From Croceibacterium_A sp044506565 (lineage in GTDB: Bacteria; Pseudomonadota; Alphaproteobacteria; Sphingomonadales; Sphingomonadaceae), in assembly GCA_044506565.1 (NCBI GenBank), contig JBIQKN010000004.1, positions 1 to 64,000 of the forward strand: a stretch of DNA of 64,000 nucleotides. Reading direction: 5' to 3'. The translations under genes and the position numbers were made by a program. The notes beneath the pieces were generated by a model. The model did no database searches, was not told the DNA's origin, and was given only the letters and a program-made list of their open reading frames with translations. Positions 18,141-25,469 of this stretch are shown piece after piece (within the stretch, counting starts at the first letter, position 1; every line of letters begins with the position of its first letter).

Positions 18141-18297
18141 GGCTGGCCTCGGGGGCGATGCGAGGGAGGGCGGCGGAACGGCGACATGTGCGGCGCGTAT
18201 AGCCTCTGATCGATGTGGAAAAAAGCCACGTGCCGCCGGGCCTGTGCTGTCCCGAAACTTGTTGCGGCCTTCCGCCGAGCCTAGGGAATCCGCTGAA

Positions 18298-19110
18298 ATG
18301 ATCATCGCCTGCCCAGCCTGCGCGACGCGCTACGTCGTGCCCGACAGTGCGATCGGCGCCGAGGGCCGCACCGTGCGCTGCGCCAAGTGCCGTCACAGCT
18401 GGTTCCAGGATCCACTGGAACTGAGCGAGCCGGCGCCGGAAGCGCCCCCCACACATCCGGTGGAGGCTCCTCCCGCTGCTGTCGCCGCGCCGCCGGAAGA
18501 CCACGCGCCGCCGCCTGCCTCGCCGCCCTACGCCGCTCCACCGCCGTCACCGGAGCCCGAGATTCCGCCGCCGCTTCCGGCCGAGCCGGTCCAGCCGCCG
18601 GTCGGGGAGCCCGTCCCGACGAGAGTTGGGGCGTCCGACGACGGCGCATCGCAGTTCGAGGCGGCGCCGCCCTTCCGGCGGCGGCGCAACACGCTCAGGC
18701 TGTGGACCTGGGCGGCGGCGATCTTCGCCGTCCTCGCCGCCGGTGTGATGGCCGCGGTGTCCTATTGGGGCCTGCCCGACTGGGTGCCCGTCAGCCGGCC
18801 GACGTTCGACGTCGGCCGGCCCGACCTGCAACTCGATTTTCCGGCCGATCAGCAGGAGCGCAGGCAGCTGCCGAACGGGATCGAGTACTTCGGGGCCAGC
18901 GGCACGATCACCAACGTCGGCAGCGTCGCTCGCGACGTGCCGCCGATCCTGATCGTGCTGCGCGATGCGCGCGAGCGGATCGTCTACAGCTTCGAGGTGC
19001 AGCCGCCGAAGCGCAGCCTGGCGCCGGGAGAGAGCGTCACGGTCAACGAGGCGGTGACCGACGTGCCGCGCTCCGCCCGATTGGCCGAGATCGGTTGGAA
19101 GCCCACCTGA
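18298..19110 (+). CDS. MJ0042-type zinc-ribbon, single-pass membrane protein
   Basis: A 270-residue protein. Residues 1-37 form an MJ0042 zinc ribbon, with CPAC and CAKC metal-binding pairs in MIIACPACATRYVVPDSAIG..RCAKCRHSW. A long proline/alanine/glutamate-rich linker follows, then a transmembrane helix (TWAAAIFAVLAAGVMAAVSY) and a periplasmic DUF3426-like domain ending LAEIGWKPT. Such proteins are common beside ftsE in sphingomonads and their role is not established. The start is ATG 18298; the open frame reaches 18244 without a better start. Confidence 0.9.
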   Translation: MIIACPACATRYVVPDSAIGAEGRTVRCAKCRHSWFQDPLELSEPAPEAPPTHPVEAPPAAVAAPPEDHAPPPASPPYAAPPPSPEPEIPPPLPAEPVQPPVGEPVPTRVGASDDGASQFEAAPPFRRRRNTLRLWTWAAAIFAVLAAGVMAAVSYWGLPDWVPVSRPTFDVGRPDLQLDFPADQQERRQLPNGIEYFGASGTITNVGSVARDVPPILIVLRDARERIVYSFEVQPPKRSLAPGESVTVNEAVTDVPRSARLAEIGWKPT

Positions 19111-19119
19111 GCTTTGGGC

Positions 19120-19341
19120 TTACTGGAACTCGATCAGCACCCTGTTGCCGCGGCGGCTGACCCGGTGTTCGGGAGCCGGGCCGTTCGCGCGCACTTCGCC
19201 GTTCGCCTGGCGCACGGTGACAGCCGGCAGTATCGTCGCCGTGGCCCTGGCCTGTGCCACGGCGCCGCCGCGCGGGGGTTCGCCCTGCGCTGCCGCGCTT
19301 GCTGCCGCGGCAGCCAGGACAAGGGCTGCGGACAGGCTCAT
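19120..19341 (-). CDS. Small secreted hypothetical protein
   Basis: A 73-residue frame with a convincing signal peptide (MSLSAALVLAAAAASAAAQG), then ARATATILPAVTVRQANGEV and a C-terminus RRGNRVLIEFQ. The pattern '-ATILPAVTVR..RVLIEFQ' is found in small exported proteins of sphingomonads; no function is known to me. It converges with the zinc-ribbon gene, 9 bp between stops. Other frames here are also open, but only this one gives a signal peptide. Confidence 0.65.
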   Translation of the reverse strand: MSLSAALVLAAAAASAAAQGEPPRGGAVAQARATATILPAVTVRQANGEVRANGPAPEHRVSRRGNRVLIEFQ

Positions 19342-19518
19342 GCATCATGGTTTCCACCGGGTTACCGAGCGCGCAACCGTTCTGCGACGAGCGTTCCACA
19401 ATCGGACGACGAACCGAGCGTTTGCGCCGCGCAAGCGCGCTTGCAGGGGGTGGGACGCTTTGCTAAGGGCGCGCTCCTACCCCGCGGGGGCCGCCCTTCA
19501 CGCGCCCTTGTCGATTAT

Positions 19519-19605
19519 GCGGTCGTGGCGGAACTGGTAGACGCGCAACGTTGAGGTCGTTGTGGGCGAAAGCCCGTGGAAGTTCGAGTCTTCTCGACCG
19601 CACCA
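19519..19605 (+). tRNA. tRNA-Leu (anticodon GAG)
   Basis: An 87-nt tRNA including the encoded 3' CCA. The acceptor arms gcggtcg (19519-19525) and cgaccgc (19595-19601) pair fully and the discriminator is A. The anticodon stem-loop caacg-ttgaggt-cgttg gives anticodon GAG (reads CUC/CUU). The long variable arm (tgggcgaaagccc) is typical of the class II leucine tRNA. The T-loop is ttcgagt. Confidence 0.97.
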
Positions 19606-19760
19606 TATCCCGGGGGACCCCCGAAAGGCTTGGAGGCCACGGTCGATCTGACCGGCACCTTCGCCGCGATTCGGCCGGATCGCGCCCGGCGTGTTGGTCC
19701 CGGCTCGCGCCTCAGGCTCGAGAGCTTCGACAACGAGCGGGTCGGCGGCGCAACTCCACC

Positions 19761-20045
19761 CTAGAAGAACGTGGCCTCGTAGCGGGTTCCGGCGGAATCC
19801 CGCTCGATCGGAACGATGAAGATCTCGAACGGCTCGCAGTTCTCGCCGGTGAACGGATAGATCGCCTGGGGCAGGATCGGGTCGGTCGGTCCGAGGAATT
19901 CGAGACGGAACGATCCGCTCGCCCGGCCGGACGGCGGCAGCTGCTCGACGCAGTCCAGCGTCACCGGGATGCTCCCTCCCTCGAGCTGGATCGTGTAGGC
20001 CGAGCCTGCGGCGTTGGCCATTTCGTCCCACGAAACCTCACGCAT
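19761..20045 (-). CDS. DUF6916 family protein at the end of the type I secretion operon
   Basis: A 94-residue cytoplasmic-looking protein with no signal peptide, MREVSWDEMANAAGSAYTIQ then FRLEFLGPTDPILPQAIYPF and EPFEIFIVPIERDSAGTRYE. It fits the DUF6916 pattern (small beta-rich domain ending 'PFxIFxVPIxRDxxGxRYEA'). It starts 31 bp after the HlyD stop and is probably co-transcribed with the T1SS genes. Function is unknown; it may be a cargo fragment, chaperone or accessory protein. Confidence 0.8.
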   Translation of the reverse strand: MREVSWDEMANAAGSAYTIQLEGGSIPVTLDCVEQLPPSGRASGSFRLEFLGPTDPILPQAIYPFTGENCEPFEIFIVPIERDSAGTRYEATFF

Positions 20046-20075
20046 GGCTGTCTCCGAAGCTTGCAGCAGAAACCC

Positions 20076-21395
20076 CTATTCGCGGAAGGCGCGCTCGCTC
20101 AATCGCGTGATCGGCGTCAACAGGTAGGACAGCACGGTGCGCTTGTCGCCGAGCAGGCTGACGTCGGCGATCATTCCGGTGCCGATCTCGAGCTCGCGGC
20201 CCGTGCCAGTCCGATTGCTGTCGGTGCGAACCTGCACGAGATAGTAGATCTGCCCGGTACGTTCGTCCTCGACCGAATCCGGCGATATCGCCGTGACGCG
20301 GCCGGACAGCGACCCGTAGATTGCGGGATCGTAGGCGGTGACGTCGACTTTCGCTTCCTGCCCGATCCGCACCGAGCCGATGTCCTTCGGCGGCACCATG
20401 GCCTCGATCAACAGTGTCTCCTCGTCGGGCACGATCTCGACGAGCGGTTCGCCCGGACCCACGGTGCCGCCGACCGTAGTCACCAGGACCCGGTTGATCT
20501 TGCCGGCCATCGGGGCTCGCACGCTGGTCCGCTCCACCCGGTCGGCCAGCGCGGGAAGCGCGCGCTGCCGCGCCGCGAGTTCGGCCCGCGCAGCCGCCAG
20601 TTCGTCGGCCGCCAGCGAGCGCCAGTCCTGCTGCTGGTGGGCGAGCGTCGAGCGGGCTTCGGCGACCGCCGCCTGCGCCCGGGAAACGGCTGCTGCCGCC
20701 GCGGAGGCTTCGCTCGCGGCCACAGCCGCCGCGCTTTCCGCCCGCACCAGCGACAGCTGCGGCTCGATCCCCCGCTCGACGAGTGGCCGGATCGCGTCGA
20801 GCTCGATGCGCGCGGCCTCGCTGGCGGAGACCCGCGCCCGGTGGGCGGCGACCGCCTCGGCCTCGGCCCGCTGGGCCTGCTCCAGCCGCGCCCGTCCCGC
20901 GGCAAGCATGCTCGAGAGGTTGGCCATACGGGCCGTATGGAGCGATCGCTCGATGGCGACCTGCGCGGCCATTGCCGCATCGGCCGCCGCCGGATAGACC
21001 GGCGTGCGGCCCGCGACCTCCGCCTCGAGCCGGGCGATCTTGGCGCGCAGCGCGCCGAGCATGGCCTGGCCGCTGCCCAGTTCGGCGCCGGTCATGACCG
21101 GGCTGAGCCGCACGAGTTCCTGGTCGCGCTGGACCTGCTGTCCGGTGCGGACCAGAATCGCCTCGACGATCCCGCCTTCGAGATTGGACAGCACCTGCAG
21201 TTGCGAGCTCGAGATAACCCTGCCCTGCCCGCGCACGGTGCGGTCGAGCTCGGCGATCGAGGCCCAGATGAGGAAGATCGCCACGAAACCTAGGATCGCC
21301 CACAGCAGGAGGTTCGAGGCCGAACGCGGGCGTATCCGGTCTGCCAGGTCCTCGAGGCGGGTTTCGTTGTCGTCCTGGAAGTCTTCTTCGGCCAT
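20076..21395 (-). CDS. HlyD-family type I secretion periplasmic adaptor
   Basis: A 439-residue membrane-fusion protein. A short cytoplasmic N-terminus is followed by one TM helix (LLLWAILGFVAIFLIWASIA), a lipoyl-like hairpin (SNLEGGIVEAILVRTGQQV, the conserved EGGIV), a long alpha-helical coiled-coil rich in Ala/Arg/Glu (about 110-290), then VRAPMAGKINRVLVTTVGG and a C-terminal beta-barrel with the RVTAISPDSVEDERTGQIYY signature. It links the inner-membrane ABC protein to TolC. The start lies 2 nt after the ABC stop. Confidence 0.95.
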   Translation of the reverse strand: MAEEDFQDDNETRLEDLADRIRPRSASNLLLWAILGFVAIFLIWASIAELDRTVRGQGRVISSSQLQVLSNLEGGIVEAILVRTGQQVQRDQELVRLSPVMTGAELGSGQAMLGALRAKIARLEAEVAGRTPVYPAAADAAMAAQVAIERSLHTARMANLSSMLAAGRARLEQAQRAEAEAVAAHRARVSASEAARIELDAIRPLVERGIEPQLSLVRAESAAAVAASEASAAAAAVSRAQAAVAEARSTLAHQQQDWRSLAADELAAARAELAARQRALPALADRVERTSVRAPMAGKINRVLVTTVGGTVGPGEPLVEIVPDEETLLIEAMVPPKDIGSVRIGQEAKVDVTAYDPAIYGSLSGRVTAISPDSVEDERTGQIYYLVQVRTDSNRTGTGRELEIGTGMIADVSLLGDKRTVLSYLLTPITRLSERAFRE

Positions 21396-21396
21396 G

Positions 21397-23121
21397 TCAG
21401 GCGGCCTTCGTCCGGGTGATGCGCTTGAGGATTTCGTCGCGCGGGCCGTCGGCGACGATCCGCCCCCTTTCGACCACGATGATGCGCCTGACGAGCTTCA
21501 GCATTGAGGGGCGGTGGGTAATCACGATCACCGTCTTCCCGGCAGCCTCGGCCTGGAGGCGCTGGATCAGCGCATCCTCGGTGCGCTGATCCATCGCGCT
21601 GGTCGGCTCGTCGAACACGAGAACGCTGGGCTGGCCGGCCAGCGCCCGGGCGATAGCGATCGATTGCCGCTGGCCACCCGAAAGGCCTTCGCCCCGATCG
21701 GCCAGGCGCAGATCGTATCCGTTCGCGATCGCTCCCATGAACTGGTGGGTTCCGGAAATCTGCGCCACGCGGATCAGTTCGGGATCGTCTATCGCCGGGT
21801 TGCCGAGCGCGATGTTCTCGCGCACCGAGCCGGAGAACAGCACGCTCTCCTGGAGCGCGGTGCCGATATGGCGCCGCAGCTCGGCCGGATCGAACTGGCG
21901 GACGTCAGTGCCGTCGAGCAGGACCAGGCCTTCCTCCACCGGATAGAGTCCGAGGATCAGGCGCGCGATCGTCGACTTGCCCGAGCCGACCGGGCCGAGC
22001 AGCGCCACGTGCTCGCCGGGTTCGATGGTGAAGCTGAGCTCGTTGAGCGCCCTCTCGCTGCCGCCCGGATAGCGAAAGCCGACGCCGCGAAATTCGATGC
22101 GGCCGGCGATCGTGGCAGGTCTTAGCGCTGCGCCTTCGGGGCCCTCGGTCGGCATGGCCATCAGCGCGCTCAACTGGCGGTAGGCGGTCTTGGTCGCGCT
22201 TATCCGCGACAGGAGTTGCGAGATCTGCGCCAGCGGCGCGACGGCGCGGCCGCTGAGGATCGAGCAGGCGATCAGCGCGCCGACGGTCAGCTCGTTCTCG
22301 GCGATCATGCCCGCGCCGATGATGACCACGCCGGCGTAAGAGATCGTGCCCGCCGCGGCGGCAGTATTGATCCCGATCGCGGCGACGAGGCGCTGGCGCA
22401 GCGAGCTGTCCGAATGCTGATCGATCGCCTGCGACCAGCGCCCGGCAAGCAGCGGTCCCGCGTGAGCCGTCTTGACGGTTTCGAGTGCGCCGATCGTTTC
22501 CACCAGGACGGACTGCTTGAGAAAACCTTCGCTCAGAGCGCGCGCGGCCAGGCGATCGAGGGCCGGCTGGGTCAACAGGCCGACGGCGATGACCAGCGGC
22601 ACCATGATCAGCGGAACGATGACGACCTTGCCCCCGATGACCGCGATGACGGTGAGGGTCACCAGGATGAACGGGACGTCGACCACCGCGGTCAGCGTCG
22701 CCGAGGCGAAGAAGTCGCGCAGAGTCTCGAACTCGCGCAGCAGCCCCGCGAGCGAGCCGGTCGAACCCTTCTTGAGTTCGAGCCTGATCGCGAGGATGCG
22801 CGAGAACAGTTCGCCGCCGACCTCGCGGTCGACTTCGGCCCCGGCGATGTCGACGAAGTAGGCGCGCAAGGTGCGCAGGGTGAAATCGAACACGATCACG
22901 ATCGCCAGGCCGATCGACAGGGCAATCAGCGAATCGACCGCGTTGTTCGGCAGAACCCGGTCGTACACGGTCATCGTGAACAGCGAGGTGACCAGCCCGA
23001 ACACGTTGATCATCGCCGCCGCGAGCGCGACCTTGATGTAGGTCTGCTTGTTCCGGCGCATCGGCTCGACCAGCCAGGATGCGAACCGCTCCGGCGGTTC
23101 CGGAACCAGGTCGTCGGCCAT
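21397..23121 (-). CDS. Type I secretion system permease/ATPase
   Basis: A 574-residue fused ABC exporter. The transmembrane domain (about 28-300) starts directly, without the roughly 130-residue N-terminal C39-like domain of HlyB/LapB types, so it belongs to the shorter PrtD-like class. The ATPase domain has Walker A GPVGSGKST, LSGGQRQSIAIARAL, Walker B VLVFDEPTSAMD and the H-loop VIVITHRP. It would export an unfolded substrate with a C-terminal signal. The stop of the TolC gene and this ATG overlap (TAATG). No substrate gene is visible nearby. Confidence 0.93.
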   Translation of the reverse strand: MADDLVPEPPERFASWLVEPMRRNKQTYIKVALAAAMINVFGLVTSLFTMTVYDRVLPNNAVDSLIALSIGLAIVIVFDFTLRTLRAYFVDIAGAEVDREVGGELFSRILAIRLELKKGSTGSLAGLLREFETLRDFFASATLTAVVDVPFILVTLTVIAVIGGKVVIVPLIMVPLVIAVGLLTQPALDRLAARALSEGFLKQSVLVETIGALETVKTAHAGPLLAGRWSQAIDQHSDSSLRQRLVAAIGINTAAAAGTISYAGVVIIGAGMIAENELTVGALIACSILSGRAVAPLAQISQLLSRISATKTAYRQLSALMAMPTEGPEGAALRPATIAGRIEFRGVGFRYPGGSERALNELSFTIEPGEHVALLGPVGSGKSTIARLILGLYPVEEGLVLLDGTDVRQFDPAELRRHIGTALQESVLFSGSVRENIALGNPAIDDPELIRVAQISGTHQFMGAIANGYDLRLADRGEGLSGGQRQSIAIARALAGQPSVLVFDEPTSAMDQRTEDALIQRLQAEAAGKTVIVITHRPSMLKLVRRIIVVERGRIVADGPRDEILKRITRTKAA

Positions 23122-24572
23122 TACATCGCCCCCCTCGCCGCAGTCGGCTCGATCTCGAGTGCCTCGAGCAGCTTCCCGGTACGCGAGAGCAGGACGTAGC
23201 GCGCGGCGTCAAGCTCGCTCATCGCCAGCACATAGGCGACCGCGGTCTCGAAATAGGCTTCGTTGGCTTCGAGCACGTCGTTGATCGTGCCGCGCGCCAC
23301 CCGGAAACGCTCGACCTGAATGTCGCGCGTCCGCCGGCTGGCGACGTAGTTCTCGCGAAGCGCGGCGAGTTGCTCCTCGAGCGCCTGGACGTCCGACCAG
23401 GCGATCGAGGCATCGCGCTCGGCCTCTTCCCTGACCCGCTGGGCCCGCGCTTCGGCGGCGCGCGCGGCGGCTCCCGCCTGCTGCACGCGCGGTTCGGCGC
23501 CTCCGAAGAACCGGTATCGCAGGGTCAGGCGCGCGCGGACGTCGTAGTCCATCCCCCCCTCGAGGATGCCGAAGCTTCCGCCGTCGACTCCCGCAGTCAC
23601 GAGCGGCAGCAGGTCGCTCCGCGCCGCCCGATAGTCCTGCCGGGCGGCGTCGGCGCCGGCCTCCGCGGCTCGCACGCTGGGCGCCGATCGCGCCTCCAGC
23701 ACGGCCACGTCCCGGCTGATCGGCTCGGCGCCGATCCGCGGCGCGCGCGGCTGGGCCGCGAGCGGCGGCGACCCGGTGAATTCGGCAAAGCGCGCCTCGG
23801 CCTGCGCCGCGGAGCGCCGGAACTGGGCGAGTCGCGTGCTGGCCCGCGCGATGTAGCTTTCGATCTGCGCGAGGTCGCCTTCTGCCGCTACGCCCTGGCG
23901 AATGCGTTCCCTGATCGCCTCGCGGAACGAGTCCTGCGCCTCGGCGAACTCGCTGCCGACCGCGACCAGCGACTGGTACGCGACGACGTCGTACCAATGC
24001 GCGATGGTGTTCAGCGCCACCTGGTCGGCGACCGATTCGATCTGCGCCGTCGCGCCGCGCAGCCGCGCGCTCGCGGCGGCGATCCGCTTCGACGTCGCGC
24101 CGAAGTCGAGCAGGACCTGGCGAATGTTGAGCAGCGCGTCGGTTCGTTGCTCGGGGCGCGACCGTTCGATGATGTTGTCCGGATCGTCCGAGAATTCGCG
24201 CGCGATCGACCGGTACGAGTCGATCGTCAGCTCGCCCGACGGAAACAGGCCCTCGCGCGCCTCGGCCAGCGCCGCCTGGGCCTCGTCGCCGCCGGCGATG
24301 GCTTCGAGTCGCGCCGGGTGCCGCGCCACCGCGTCCTCGACGATTCGGCGGAACTCGTCGACGGGCACCGAGCTTTCGCTGAGCCGCAGGATCGGATCCC
24401 GCGACAGGTCGATGCGCAGAGGATCGCCGGTTGGCACGGGCAGCACCGGCAGGCGTGGCTGGTCCTGTGCCAGTGCGGCGCCGAGCGGCGCGACTGCCAG
24501 CCAGACCCCTGCCACGAGGCTCAGCGCGCCCGGGCGCCGCCGGCCGGGTTCACGAATGCAAGCGCGCAACAT
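23121..24572 (-). CDS. TolC-family outer membrane efflux/secretion protein
   Basis: About 483 residues. A basic start and hydrophobic core (ALSLVAGVWLAVAPLGAALA-Q) give a signal peptide. The mature part is long alpha-helical hairpins with the TolC features RQVLLDFGATSKRIAAA (the 'LFDFG' motif), AYQSLVAVG, LRYRFFGG and RVARGTINDVLEANEAYF. It forms the outer-membrane tunnel of the T1SS. Start choice: ATG 24572 follows aagggagg (about 15 nt away); ATG 24605 or TTG 24635 would lengthen the N-terminus without a ribosome site. First gene of TolC-ABC-HlyD-DUF6916. Confidence 0.9.
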   Translation of the reverse strand: MLRACIREPGRRRPGALSLVAGVWLAVAPLGAALAQDQPRLPVLPVPTGDPLRIDLSRDPILRLSESSVPVDEFRRIVEDAVARHPARLEAIAGGDEAQAALAEAREGLFPSGELTIDSYRSIAREFSDDPDNIIERSRPEQRTDALLNIRQVLLDFGATSKRIAAASARLRGATAQIESVADQVALNTIAHWYDVVAYQSLVAVGSEFAEAQDSFREAIRERIRQGVAAEGDLAQIESYIARASTRLAQFRRSAAQAEARFAEFTGSPPLAAQPRAPRIGAEPISRDVAVLEARSAPSVRAAEAGADAARQDYRAARSDLLPLVTAGVDGGSFGILEGGMDYDVRARLTLRYRFFGGAEPRVQQAGAAARAAEARAQRVREEAERDASIAWSDVQALEEQLAALRENYVASRRTRDIQVERFRVARGTINDVLEANEAYFETAVAYVLAMSELDAARYVLLSRTGKLLEALEIEPTAARGAM

Positions 24573-24662
24573 TCCTGGCCGTCGCAGCCTCCCTTGCGGC
24601 TCCATATGGGGTCGCGCGGCGCTTGAGAACCCCAAGAGAAGGAAGGCAAACTTTCGCGGCGG

Positions 24663-25469
24663 CTAGGCGTGCAACCCGCCCCGAGCAATTCCGGCCGCGC
24701 ATCGCGCTGCTGCGACCTTCTGCGCTGGTCCGTACGCGGCCAGGCTGCGACCGACGAGGATCACTGCGGGGCCGTCACCGAGCGCGGTGCGCGCGGCGAG
24801 AGGGAGCAGGTCGAGGCGGGTGGCGAAGTGGCGCTCCTCGGGCAGGCTGGCGCTCTCGACCATGACCACCGGAGTATCGGCGGGAAGACCCGCGGCGATG
24901 AGCCGGGCCGAGACGGCCGGCGCGGCGGCCTTGCCCATGTAGATGGCCAGCGTTGCCTCGGGATCGGCGAGCGCGCGCCAGTCGATTTCGAGCGGCTCGC
25001 CGGCGCGGGCGTGGGCGGTGACGAAGGTCAGCTTGCGGGCGAGCCCGCGCAGGGTCAGCGACAGGCCGAGGCTGGCCGCGGCGGCGCTGGCCGCGGTTAC
25101 GCCCGGGCAGACGTGCACCGGCACGCCGGCGGCGCTGCACGCGGCGAGCTCCTCGGTCGACCGTCCGAAGATCGACGGGTCGCCGCCCTTGAGCCGCACG
25201 ACCCGCTCACCGGCAATCGCCGCCTCGACGATCAGCGCGTCGATCGCCTGCTGGCTCTTCGAGTGCCGCCCCGAGCGCTTGCCGACCGAGACCAGGCGCA
25301 CATGCGGCGGCGCCAGCGCGAGCACGCCCGGGCCGACGAGCGCGTCGTGGAAGATCACGCTCGCGGCACGGATCAGCCGCTCGGCCTTGCGGGTCAGCAG
25401 GTCCGGATCGCCGGGGCCGGCGCCGACCAGCCACACGGTGCCGGGGGCGATGAGGTTCGGGTCAGCCAT
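24663..25469 (-). CDS. cobA: Uroporphyrinogen-III C-methyltransferase
   Basis: A 268-residue SUMT. It makes precorrin-2, the precursor of siroheme, which NirB needs. Motifs: VWLVGAGPGDPDLLTRKAER at the N-terminus, LVSVGKRSGRHSKSQ, VVRLKGGDPSIFGRSTEEL and VCPGVTAASAAAASLG. There is no precorrin-2 dehydrogenase/ferrochelatase domain (as in CysG), so siroheme completion must be encoded elsewhere. It overlaps the end of nasA by 8 bp and is the last gene of nirB-nirD-nasA-cobA. Confidence 0.95.
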   Translation of the reverse strand: MADPNLIAPGTVWLVGAGPGDPDLLTRKAERLIRAASVIFHDALVGPGVLALAPPHVRLVSVGKRSGRHSKSQQAIDALIVEAAIAGERVVRLKGGDPSIFGRSTEELAACSAAGVPVHVCPGVTAASAAAASLGLSLTLRGLARKLTFVTAHARAGEPLEIDWRALADPEATLAIYMGKAAAPAVSARLIAAGLPADTPVVMVESASLPEERHFATRLDLLPLAARTALGDGPAVILVGRSLAAYGPAQKVAAARCAAGIARGGLHA

